6,413 nucleotides of DNA, from contig JAUPTP010000143.1 in NCBI GenBank assembly GCA_030918015.1, forward strand, positions 1-6,413. The letters run 5' to 3'. The stretch is from Pseudomonadota bacterium. GTDB lineage: Bacteria > Pseudomonadota > Gammaproteobacteria > Burkholderiales > Burkholderiaceae_C. The translations under genes and the position numbers were made by a program. Every line of letters starts with the position of its first letter. The stretch's first letter is position 1. The notes under the pieces were generated by a model. The model was not told the DNA's origin. It worked only from the letters and a program-made list of their open reading frames with translations, and ran no database searches. This document shows positions 1 through 5,471 of the stretch, in pieces.

Positions 1-13
1 ATCAGGATCTCCT
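1..13 (-). promoter_or_regulatory. Possible ribosome site for a further leftward gene
   Basis: On the minus strand AGGAG (plus 9-13), a 6-nt spacer and AT at the window edge would read as a start codon if the next base is G. It copies the spacing of the oxidoreductase site. The next operon gene may begin here, overlapping the end of the photolyase-like gene. The deciding base is outside the window. Confidence 0.25.
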
Positions 14-1233
14 GGAACGGGGGCAACAAGGGAAAGGACGGCGTCGGCGTGCGAGAGCTCGCGCCCGACCCGGGTCCACCACTGGGAAAAGGAATCGCAG
101 GGCCGCTCGATGCGCGGGAACAGCCGCGGCGCGGGGCGCAGATCGGTCGCCAGCGCCTCGAGCGCCGGGCACAGATGCGGGTCGTCGCGGGCATGGACCC
201 GGCGCGCGTCGCGCAGCAGCGCTCGCCACTGCGCCAGCGGCGCCAGCGCGCAGTGCGGCGCGAGCTGGCGCAGCCGGGGCATCACGAAGTTCCAGCGCGC
301 GGCGCTCCAGGGCCGCGCCCGGTGGGTCTCGGCCACCAGCAGTCCGACCACCACCGTGCCGGCCGGCAGGTCGGCGGGCGGATCGCCCAGCGCCCACGGG
401 TGCGCCAGCCAGACCTCGCGGCCGCGCACCTGCTCGTGCAGTTCGGCGCCGATGCCGGCGAGGCCGCCGTCCGGCGGCTCGGCCTGCAGCGCCGGCTCGG
501 GGCAGCCCTCGGCATCCGGCCGGGGCCGGGTGCGCACCGGCGCCGGGCTGCGCGCGATGCGCTCCAGGCTGTCGTGGTCGGTGTCGAGCACGCTGCCCGG
601 GCTGTGCCACTCGGGCGGCGCATGGCGGGCGATGTTCTCGGCGTTGAAGAGATAGGGCTTGCGGCTGCCGGTGGCGGCCACCCATTGCCAGCTCAGGTGG
701 TTGCTGGCCAGATCGCCGTCGAGCAGGCGCGGCCACAGCCAGTCGGCGCCGGCGCGCCAGTGCACCTTGCGCAGATGCACCAGATAGCTGGCCAGCCACA
801 GCCGCGCATGGTTGTGCAGATGGCCGCGGGCGTGCAGCTCGCGCACCGCGCGGTCGATCACCGGCACGCCGGTGCGCGCCTGGCGCACATCGGCGGGCAC
901 CGCGTCGGCATACATGCCGTCCGGCAGCACGCCTTCGTGCAGCGAGTGCAGGATCGCGTCGCCGCGGTGGTGCCAGACATGGCGGAAGTATTCGCGCCAG
1001 CCCAGCTCCATCACCAGCCGGTGCTGCAGACCGATCGGCGTGCTGCGCCCGGCGGCACGGTGGGCGGCGATCGCGCCGGCCAGCACCTCGGCGGGCGTGA
1101 CGATGCCGTGCGTGATCCACGGCGACAGGCCGGTCACCGCGCCGTCGAGCGCGTTGCGGGTGCGCGCGTAGGCCTCGGCGTCGATCGCGGCGATGCGGCG
1201 CAGCGCCTCAGGCCGGCTGGGGTCGAGGCTCAT
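1..1233 (-). CDS. Photolyase/cryptochrome-family FAD-binding domain protein (3' end outside window)
   Basis: The frame from the ATG at 1233 stays open for 411 codons to position 1, so the C-terminus is missing. Seen: LSPWITHG (residues 36-43), GWREYF (78-83), TGVPVIDRAVREL (121-133), HLHNHARLWLASYL (138-151), DGDLASNHLSWQW (172-184) and KPYLFNAENIARHAP (192-206). These match the FAD-binding helical domain of class I photolyases/cryptochromes. The WQW tryptophans and the first Asn of the E. coli PhrB ANNGGWQW segment are kept, while NGG is replaced by HLS. The usual N-terminal alpha/beta antenna domain is absent. Instead residues about 215-400 form an extra region with VWLAHPWALGD (274-284), VVVGLLV (294-300) and RPWSAARWNFV (307-317). 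The start overlaps the stop of the upstream oxidoreductase as ATGA, implying translational coupling. Expected role: light-dependent DNA repair or flavin photochemistry in the cytoplasm. The family is secure; repair activity is not shown. Confidence 0.88.
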   Translation of the reverse strand, partial: MSLDPSRPEALRRIAAIDAEAYARTRNALDGAVTGLSPWITHGIVTPAEVLAGAIAAHRAAGRSTPIGLQHRLVMELGWREYFRHVWHHRGDAILHSLHEGVLPDGMYADAVPADVRQARTGVPVIDRAVRELHARGHLHNHARLWLASYLVHLRKVHWRAGADWLWPRLLDGDLASNHLSWQWVAATGSRKPYLFNAENIARHAPPEWHSPGSVLDTDHDSLERIARSPAPVRTRPRPDAEGCPEPALQAEPPDGGLAGIGAELHEQVRGREVWLAHPWALGDPPADLPAGTVVVGLLVAETHRARPWSAARWNFVMPRLRQLAPHCALAPLAQWRALLRDARRVHARDDPHLCPALEALATDLRPAPRLFPRIERPCDSFSQWWTRVGRELSHADAVLSLVAPVPGDPD

Positions 1234-2315
1234 GCCGGCTGCTCCTGGCGCCGCACCTCGGCCCGGGCGTGCCGTTCCTGCGTCGGACGCGGCGGCTCGC
1301 GGCCGATGCGCTCGGCCAGATCCAGGCCCGAGAGCGCCGCCAGCTCGACCGTGCCACCGCCCAGGAAGTCGCCGCAGACGCCCAGCCCCTGTCCGGCCTC
1401 CCACCAGCAGGCCGGTCCGGCGCACAGCAGCGGCTCCGGCCGGGCGTAGAGCCAGCGGTGGGCGGTGGCGAAATGCGGCCGCAGGTCGCCACCCGGATTG
1501 ACCTCGGCGCGCAGCGCATCGAGCAGCCGCGCCGCCACCGCCTCGGCCGGCAGGTCGACATGGGCGCCCGACCAGTCGGCGCGGGCCTGCGCGACCCACA
1601 GCGCCCGTCCGGGCCGCCGCAGACGCCCGGGCTTGAGGTCGTCGCGCACCAGCAGCTCGAGCGGGCCGTGCGCCGGTCGGGCCAGGGAGAAGTCCCAGGC
1701 CGGCGGCTCGTCCGTCTCGGCCATCAGCGTCCAGCAGGGCTGCATGCGTGCCTGCAGCGCCTGCATCGCCCAGTCCGGCTGGTGCGGCACCAGCAGCGCT
1801 GCGGCCTGGCGCGGGGGCATCGCCAGCACGACCGCGTCGTGGCGCTGCGGGCCGGGCGCGGCCTCGCCGTCGAGCTGCAGCTGCCAGCCGGCGTCGTCGC
1901 GGTGCAGCGCCACCACCGCCCGCCCGGCCTGCAGCGGCAGTCCGTGCAGCAGCCGGCGCACCAGCTCGTTCATGCCCGGCACCGCGACCCAGCGCGACGG
2001 CTCCGTCCCCTCGGGCCGCACCGCGTCCCAGCGCTGCAGCCAGCCCTGCGCCGCGCCCTGGCGCAGCCAGGGCAGCAGATCGAGCGAGTGGCTCTCGAAG
2101 CCGGTCGCGCCGTGGTCGAGGTGCCGCGCCTCGGCCCCGTCGCCATGCCGCCGGGTCGACATGCGCCCGCCGGGGCCGCGGGCCTTGTCGTGCAGCGTCA
2201 CCCGCGCCCCGGCGTCGGCCAGGCGGCGTGCGCACATCGCCCCGGCGATGCCGGCACCGATGACCGCGACGCGGAGCAGGGGGCCGGCCGGTGTCTCGTG
2301 ACAGGATGAGGACAT
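1230..2315 (-). CDS. FAD/NAD(P)-dependent oxidoreductase, renalase-like amine oxidase family (COG3380 type)
   Basis: A 361-residue protein with an N-terminal Rossmann FAD-binding motif, VAVIGAGIAGAMCARRL (residues 16-32, GxGxxG at 20-25). It is followed by the GPGGRMSTRR flavin motif (47-56) and a C-terminal FAD-contact segment, GLGVCGDFLGGGTVELAALSG (310-330). This layout and length fit the renalase-like predicted NAD/FAD-dependent oxidoreductases; the substrate is unknown. The start at 2315 is chosen because minus-strand CGGAG lies 6 nt upstream. An in-frame ATG at 2339 would add 8 residues (MFSDSEFL) but has a poorer ribosome site and lies next to a palindrome. The gene is first in an operon with the photolyase-like gene, overlapping it by 4 nt, and is divergent from the MerR regulator. 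The pairing suggests a flavin-linked function in light or oxidative stress, which is inference. Confidence 0.9.
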   Translation of the reverse strand: MSSSCHETPAGPLLRVAVIGAGIAGAMCARRLADAGARVTLHDKARGPGGRMSTRRHGDGAEARHLDHGATGFESHSLDLLPWLRQGAAQGWLQRWDAVRPEGTEPSRWVAVPGMNELVRRLLHGLPLQAGRAVVALHRDDAGWQLQLDGEAAPGPQRHDAVVLAMPPRQAAALLVPHQPDWAMQALQARMQPCWTLMAETDEPPAWDFSLARPAHGPLELLVRDDLKPGRLRRPGRALWVAQARADWSGAHVDLPAEAVAARLLDALRAEVNPGGDLRPHFATAHRWLYARPEPLLCAGPACWWEAGQGLGVCGDFLGGGTVELAALSGLDLAERIGREPPRPTQERHARAEVRRQEQPA

Positions 2316-2321
2316 CAGGAA

Positions 2322-2326
2322 CTCCG
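2322..2326 (-). promoter_or_regulatory. Ribosome binding site deciding the oxidoreductase start
   Basis: On the minus strand CGGAG precedes the ATG at 2315 by a 6-nt spacer (TTCCTG). No comparable purine run lies before the alternative ATG at 2339. Confidence 0.6.
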
Positions 2327-2339
2327 AATCGCTGAACAT

Positions 2340-2354
2340 CGGCAGGACCTGCCG
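2340..2354. repeat. 15-bp palindrome in the divergent region
   Basis: CGGCAGG, a central A, then CCTGCCG: a perfect 7-bp inverted repeat. It sits immediately upstream of the alternative oxidoreductase ATG at 2339 and within the probable 5' leader of that mRNA. There it could form a 6-bp hairpin with a 3-nt loop, or act as a dimeric operator. Function is unknown. Confidence 0.5.
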
Positions 2355-2363
2355 CTGGAGCGT

Positions 2364-2391
2364 ATGATGACCTGTGTTTGAAGCGATTCAA
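2364..2391 (-). promoter_or_regulatory. Candidate sigma-70 promoter of the oxidoreductase-photolyase operon
   Basis: On the minus strand TTGAAT (plus 2386-2391, 4/6 match to TTGACA), a 16-nt spacer and CATCAT (plus 2364-2369, 4/6 match to TATAAT). It lies in the only AT-rich patch of the intergenic region. Transcription from here would give a leader of about 40 nt before the ATG at 2315. The boxes are weak and the assignment rests mainly on position. I could not find a convincing plus-strand promoter for the MerR gene in the same patch. Confidence 0.3.
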
Positions 2392-2400
2392 AATCACTTC
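2377..2400. promoter_or_regulatory. Overlapping dyads, candidate operator between divergent genes
   Basis: Two inverted repeats overlap here. TTTGAA-GCGA-TTCAAA (2377-2392) is perfect. GAAGCGATT (2380-2388) and AATCACTTC (2392-2400), separated by CAA, match at 8 of 9 pairs. Further ACTTCA copies occur at 2396-2401 and 2409-2414. The dyads cover the candidate -35 box of the leftward operon. This is where a repressor encoded by the adjacent MerR gene would be expected to bind. The binding protein is inferred from position only. Confidence 0.45.
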
Positions 2401-2454
2401 ATTTGGATACTTCAGTGCTGGCCAGGGGGCTAGACGGGACAAAAGGAGCACAGC

Positions 2455-3501
2455 ATGGCGACAATCTCGGGGCCTGACTCGATGTCGGGCGAGGATGGCG
2501 TGCCGCGTTTCCGCACCGCGGCGGTGGCGCGCATGACCGGCATCGCGGTGGCGACGCTGCGGGTGTGGGAGCGGCGCTACCGCATCGTCGCGCCGCCGCA
2601 GTCGCCCTCGGGCCACCGCCTGTATTCGTCGGCCGATGTGCGCCGGCTGGGCATGATCCGCGCGCTGGTCGAGCAGGGGCATGCGGTCGGCACGCTGGCG
2701 GGACAGGCCGAACCGGCCTTGCAGGCGCTTCTGGTGGCCGGGGCGGCCGAGCCGGCGGCGCCCGGCCGTGTGCACCGGGCGCCAGCGGCGGCTGAGGCGA
2801 CTGCGGCGGCAGCGGCACGGTTCGCGCCGCGCCCGCTGGTGGTGTGCAGCGCCGGGCGCACGCTGCCGGCGGTGCTGGCCGCACAGCTCGGCGCGCTGCC
2901 GGGGGCGCACCGGCTGCTCGACTGGGCCGCACAGTCGCAGGTGCCGATGTCGCGCGGGGATCATGACCTGCTGGCACTGGAGATCGACACCCTGCACCCG
3001 GATCTGGTCGAGCGGCTGCTGGCGCTGCAGCAGGACCGGGTGGCGCGCGAGGTGATGGTGGTCTACGGCTTCGGGCCGGACCGGCTGGTGCAGCAGCTGC
3101 GTGCCCAGGGGGTGGCGGTCTGGCGCGGGCCGCTCGGCCGCGGCGAGATGGCGCGGCTGCTGCGTGCGACCCTGCATGAGCTGACCGAGACCGGCACCGG
3201 GCCGCAGGCCGGCCTGCCGCTGCCGCCCGAGGTGCTGGCGCGGGTGGCCCGGCAGACCATGCGGGTGCAGTGCGAGTGCCCGCGCCATCTGGCCGAGCTG
3301 ATCCAGATGCTGGGCGACTTCGAGTCCTACAGCGCCCGCTGCGCGGTCGACACCCCGGCCGATCGGCGCCTGCATGAGGACCTGGGGCAGATCGCCCGGC
3401 AGGCCCGGCATCCGTTCGAGCAGGCGCTGCGGCGCATCGCCGCCGAGGAGGGCTGGGTGCTCGATGCCTTACAATCCGCCCCTCCCGTCATCGGGGAGTA
3501 G
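2455..3501 (+). CDS. MerR-family regulator with degenerate B12-binding-like domain and C-terminal Cys/His motif
   Basis: A 348-residue cytoplasmic transcription factor. Residues about 17-85 form the MerR winged helix (FRTAAVARMTGIAVATLRVWERRY, then SGHRLYSSADVRRL). An Ala-rich linker (about 90-122) leads to an alpha/beta region (126-245) shaped like the B12-binding domain of LitR/CarH-type regulators but without the DxHxxG cobalamin motif. The C-terminal part has CECPRHLAELI (273-283) and FESYSARC (289-296), giving C273, C275, H278 and C296 as a possible metal or redox site. AAGGAG at 2443-2448 supports the start. The gene is divergent from the oxidoreductase-photolyase operon and probably controls it, as in known light-response modules. 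Its 3' end is unusual: the last codons and the TAG stop lie inside the downstream manganese riboswitch, and a rare TTA Leu codon (L339) forms part of a promoter-like TACAAT box. Confidence 0.9.
   Translation: MATISGPDSMSGEDGVPRFRTAAVARMTGIAVATLRVWERRYRIVAPPQSPSGHRLYSSADVRRLGMIRALVEQGHAVGTLAGQAEPALQALLVAGAAEPAAPGRVHRAPAAAEATAAAAARFAPRPLVVCSAGRTLPAVLAAQLGALPGAHRLLDWAAQSQVPMSRGDHDLLALEIDTLHPDLVERLLALQQDRVAREVMVVYGFGPDRLVQQLRAQGVAVWRGPLGRGEMARLLRATLHELTETGTGPQAGLPLPPEVLARVARQTMRVQCECPRHLAELIQMLGDFESYSARCAVDTPADRRLHEDLGQIARQARHPFEQALRRIAAEEGWVLDALQSAPPVIGE
3470..3475 (+). promoter_or_regulatory. -10 box for the manganese riboswitch transcript, inside the MerR coding sequence
   Basis: TACAAT matches TATAAT at 5 of 6 positions. 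A start site about 7 nt downstream (near 3482) would lie just before the 5' strand of riboswitch P1 at 3487. No good -35 hexamer is visible at 16-18 nt spacing, so the promoter is weak, activator-dependent or only apparent. Confidence 0.45.
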
Positions 3502-3631
3502 CTGACCGGACTCCGCGGGCCTCCAGGCCTGCCGCATCCGGTGCCCGCGTCAACACGCTTGTCCCTCACGGACATGGCGCGGGAAGCCGGCAGCGCCGCA
3601 CGCGCTGCCCCGGCCCGGCAAGACCGATGAC
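3487..3631 (+). promoter_or_regulatory. yybP-ykoY manganese riboswitch (aptamer)
   Basis: The element senses Mn2+ and controls the downstream cation exporter. The family motif GGGGAGTAGC is at 3493-3502, GTCAACACGC at 3549-3558 and GGCAAGACC at 3617-3625. P1 closes perfectly: GTCATCGG (3487-3494) with CCGATGAC (3624-3631). Internal helices are ACCGGA (3505-3510) with TCCGGT (3537-3542), CCCGCG (3544-3549) with CGCGGG (3578-3583), TGTCC (3560-3564) with GGACA (3570-3574), and GGCAGCG (3589-3595) with CGCTGCC (3603-3609). yybP-ykoY elements are established Mn2+ sensors that often precede UPF0016 exporters, as here. The 5' end overlaps the final codons and stop of the MerR gene. Motifs were matched by eye, not with a covariance model. 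Confidence 0.9.
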
Positions 3632-3639
3632 CATGCAGC

Positions 3640-3699
3640 CTCCGGACGGGCCGGTGGTGCTGCGTGGTCATCGCTGTCCTTTCACCGCCGGCCCCGGAG
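3640..3699 (+). promoter_or_regulatory. Expression platform: ribosome-site-sequestering stem with P1-competitor in its loop
   Basis: CTCCGG (3640-3645) pairs perfectly with CCGGAG (3694-3699), the Shine-Dalgarno region of the exporter. After a 3-nt bulge, GGCCGG (3649-3654) pairs with CCGGCC (3688-3693), giving 12 strong pairs. The loop contains GGTCATCG (3666-3673), which is complementary to CGATGACC (3625-3632), the 3' strand of P1. No U-tract is present, so translational rather than termination control is likely. Which fold is the manganese-bound one cannot be settled by eye. Confidence 0.6.
3695..3699 (+). promoter_or_regulatory. Ribosome binding site deciding the exporter start
   Basis: CGGAG lies 5 nt before the ATG at 3705. 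An upstream in-frame ATG at 3627 falls inside riboswitch P1 and is therefore unlikely to be used. Confidence 0.7.
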
Positions 3700-3704
3700 T
3701 TTCC

Positions 3705-4280
3705 ATGTCCTTCGAACCCTTCCTGGTGTCCACCGGTGTCGTCGCGCTCGGCGAGATCGGCGACAAGACGCAGCTGCTGGCGCTGCTGCTGGCCGCGCGC
3801 TTTCGCAAGCCCATGCCGATCATCCTGGGCATCCTGGCCGCGACGCTGCTCAACCATGCGCTGGCCGGCGCGGTGGGCGAGGGCGTGGCCCGGCTGCTCG
3901 GGCCGGACGTGCTGCGCTGGGTCATCGGCCTGTCCTTCCTGGCGATGGCGGGCTGGATGCTGGTGCCCGACGAGATCGACGATGCCGAGGCCGAGGGGGG
4001 GCGCTTCGGCGTCTTCGGCACGACCGTGATCGCCTTCTTCCTGGCGGAGATGGGCGACAAGACGCAGATCGCCACCGTCGCGCTGGCCGCGCGCTATGCC
4101 GAACTGGTCCAGGTGGTCTGCGGCACGACGCTGGGCATGATGCTGGCCAACGTGCCGGCAGTGCTGATCGGCGAGAAGGCCGCGACGAAGCTGCCGATGA
4201 AGCTGGTGCATGCCGTCTCCGCGGCGATCTTCGCGGTGCTGGGCGTGCTGACGCTGCTCAATGTCGGGCGTCTGTTCTGA
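3705..4280 (+). CDS. TMEM165/GDT1 (UPF0016) family cation exporter, probably manganese
   Basis: A 191-residue inner-membrane protein with the two diagnostic repeats of the family: EIGDKTQ (residues 17-23) and EMGDKTQ (115-121). Each sits in a hydrophobic three-helix half, and an acidic loop (DEIDDAEAE, 89-97) separates the halves. The inverted-repeat pair of E-x-G-D-K-T motifs forms the cation path in this family. Bacterial and cyanobacterial members (MneA, Mnx) export Mn2+, while eukaryotic members also handle Ca2+. Length is normal. The start at 3705 gives the usual N-terminus just before the first helix and has a Shine-Dalgarno site. The upstream yybP-ykoY riboswitch strongly supports a manganese-detoxification role, with expression expected to rise with Mn2+. 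It lies downstream of the MerR gene on the same strand but probably has its own promoter. Confidence 0.94.
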   Translation: MSFEPFLVSTGVVALGEIGDKTQLLALLLAARFRKPMPIILGILAATLLNHALAGAVGEGVARLLGPDVLRWVIGLSFLAMAGWMLVPDEIDDAEAEGGRFGVFGTTVIAFFLAEMGDKTQIATVALAARYAELVQVVCGTTLGMMLANVPAVLIGEKAATKLPMKLVHAVSAAIFAVLGVLTLLNVGRLF

Positions 4281-4352
4281 ACTGAGTGCCCCGGGGTGCA
4301 GCGCGGGCCGGAAATCCGATCCGGGGTCATCGTGACGTGACGGATTGCCGGA

Positions 4353-4376
4353 CCGCCGCGGGACCGGTCGCGGCGG
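4353..4376 (+). other. Strong hairpin in the leader/intergenic region
   Basis: CCGCCGCG (4353-4360) and CGCGGCGG (4369-4376) form a perfect 8-bp all-GC stem with an 8-nt loop. There is no following T run. It could end transcription of the exporter in a Rho-assisted way or be a chance result of high GC. Confidence 0.35.
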
Positions 4377-4417
4377 GTGCAGGGGGCGCGACGTTGCCGT
4401 GTCCGTCGGGAACGACC

Positions 4418-4433
4418 TGGCACGAGTCATGCT
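4418..4433 (+). promoter_or_regulatory. Sigma-54-like -24/-12 element
   Basis: TGGCAC, 5 nt, then ATGCT. This matches the consensus TGGCAC-N5-TTGCT with one mismatch, and the invariant GG and GC are exactly 10 nt apart. Amino-acid ABC transporter operons are often sigma-54 dependent. However, transcription would begin near 4444, only about 3 nt before the chosen ATG. The site may therefore be fortuitous or give an almost leaderless mRNA. Confidence 0.3.
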
Positions 4434-4446
4434 CTGTTCTGGTGCA

Positions 4447-5409
4447 ATGATGGACCTGACGCCCCGCTCCTCCCTGACCCGCCACGGCCTGCAGGCCCTG
4501 CGGCGGTGCGGTGCGGCCGTGCTGCTGGCCCTGTCCCTGCTGCCGGCGCAGGCGCAGCGGCCGGTGCCCGAGCAGGCCCTGCCCGAGTCCGAGACCCTGC
4601 GCCGCATCGTCGAGACCGGCACGATCAGCCTCGGCCACCGCGAGTCCTCGGTGCCCTTCTCGTATTACGACAGCCGCAAGCGGGTGGTGGGCTACTCGCA
4701 CGAGCTGATGCTGCGGGTGGTCGACGGCCTGAAGACCGAGCTGAAGCTGCCGGCGCTGACCATCCGCCTGGTGCCGCTGACGACGCAGAACCGCATCCCG
4801 CTGGTGCGCAACGGCACCGTCGACCTCGAATGCGCCTCCACCACCCACACCGTCGAGCGCGCCCGGCTGGTGGCCTTCTCCACGACCTTCTTCGTCGCCG
4901 GCACGCGGCTGCTGGTGCGCCGCGGCTCGCCGATCCGCGACTTCGCCGACCTGGACGGGCATGCGGTCGTGGTGACGGCCGGAACCACGTCGGAGCGGCT
5001 GCTGCGCACGCACATCGAGCGCCGGCGCCTGCAGGTGCGCATCGTCACCGTCCGGGACCACGAGGAGGCCTTCCTGGCGCTCGAGTCCGGCCGCGCCGAG
5101 GCCTTCATGATGGATGACGCGCTGCTGTTCGGCGCGCGGGCCCGCGCGGTGCGCCCCGACGACTGGGAGGTCGTGGGAGTCCCGATGTCCCAGGAGGCCT
5201 ACGCCTGCATGATGCGGCGGGGCGACACCGAGTTCAAGGCGGCGGTCGATCGCGCGCTGGTGCGCCTGCTGCAGTCGGGCGAGGCCATGCGCATCTACCA
5301 GCGCTGGTTCCAGAACCCCATTCCGCCCTGGGGGCTGAACCTGAACTGGCCGCCGTCGCCGGCGATGCTGCAGCTGCAGCGCCGCCCCAACGACCAGCCG
5401 CTGGGCTGA
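4447..5409 (+). CDS. Amino-acid ABC transporter substrate-binding protein, GltI-like paralog 1
   Basis: A 320-residue periplasmic protein. Residues 1-36 are a Sec signal peptide: basic RHGLQALRR, a hydrophobic CGAAVLLALSLLP stretch and probable cleavage after AQA. The mature part is a SBP_bac_3 two-lobe fold. Ligand-site segments shared with the next gene include GHRESS (63-68), TQNRIPLV (113-120), DLECASTT (126-133), TAGTTSERL (177-185), VRDHEEAF (202-209) and FMMDDALL (220-227). C129 and C254 could form a disulfide, since both are kept in the paralog. The protein is very Arg-rich with only four Lys, unlike its Lys-rich neighbour, and has a different tail (NPIPPWGLNLNWPPSP). The start is uncertain: ATG codons at 4429, 4447 and 4450 all lack a clear Shine-Dalgarno site. 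Role: capture of a dicarboxylic amino acid such as glutamate/aspartate or a relative; the ligand may differ from that of paralog 2. Confidence 0.9.
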   Translation: MMDLTPRSSLTRHGLQALRRCGAAVLLALSLLPAQAQRPVPEQALPESETLRRIVETGTISLGHRESSVPFSYYDSRKRVVGYSHELMLRVVDGLKTELKLPALTIRLVPLTTQNRIPLVRNGTVDLECASTTHTVERARLVAFSTTFFVAGTRLLVRRGSPIRDFADLDGHAVVVTAGTTSERLLRTHIERRRLQVRIVTVRDHEEAFLALESGRAEAFMMDDALLFGARARAVRPDDWEVVGVPMSQEAYACMMRRGDTEFKAAVDRALVRLLQSGEAMRIYQRWFQNPIPPWGLNLNWPPSPAMLQLQRRPNDQPLG

Positions 5410-5471
5410 TCGACGCCCTGTCCGGATCTTTTTCGATTCCCTCCGCAACCCTCCCTCGCAAAGGAAGAGCC

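Larger units (their letters stand above)
4281..4446. other. Intergenic region between exporter and binding-protein genes
   Basis: This 166-bp gap has no coding signal of its own. It holds a CCCCGGGG palindrome (4289-4296), a weak 5-bp hairpin (4308-4324), a strong 8-bp hairpin (4353-4376) and a sigma-54-like site (4418-4433). No hairpin is followed by a T run, so no intrinsic terminator for the exporter gene is evident. Confidence 0.6.

Noticed and set aside
2..1120. Minus-strand open frame of 372 codons overlapping the photolyase-like gene
   Set aside because: It is a different frame from the one with conserved photolyase motifs. The translation is Arg/Ala/Pro-rich noise typical of high-GC shadow frames.
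49..1449. Long plus-strand open frame (466 codons) opposite the photolyase-like gene
   Set aside because: It has low-complexity Arg/Ala/Gly/His-rich composition and no recognisable motif. The minus strand carries clear photolyase and FAD motifs.
1269..2309. Plus-strand open frame opposite the oxidoreductase
   Set aside because: It has no family features, and the opposite strand has GxGxxG and the C-terminal FAD motif.
2580..3200. Canonical cobalamin-binding site in the MerR regulator
   Set aside because: The DxHxxG motif is not present in residues 126-245. Only the general alpha/beta layout resembles the B12-binding domain.
3627..3704. Upstream ATG at 3627 as start of the exporter
   Set aside because: It lies in the 3' strand of riboswitch P1, lacks a ribosome site and would add 26 residues not typical of the family. 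The ATG at 3705 has CGGAG 5 nt upstream.
4308..4324. CCGGA/TCCGG hairpin after the exporter as an intrinsic terminator
   Set aside because: The stem is only 5 bp and no T run follows.
4325..4332. Third copy of GGTCATCG, the riboswitch P1-competitor sequence, after the exporter gene
   Set aside because: It is over 650 nt from the aptamer with the whole coding sequence between. An 8-mer recurrence is plausible by chance and no aptamer motifs surround it.
3327..4622. Minus-strand open frame of 431 codons across the MerR end, riboswitch and exporter
   Set aside because: It crosses several well-supported plus-strand features and has a His/Arg/Gln-rich shadow composition.
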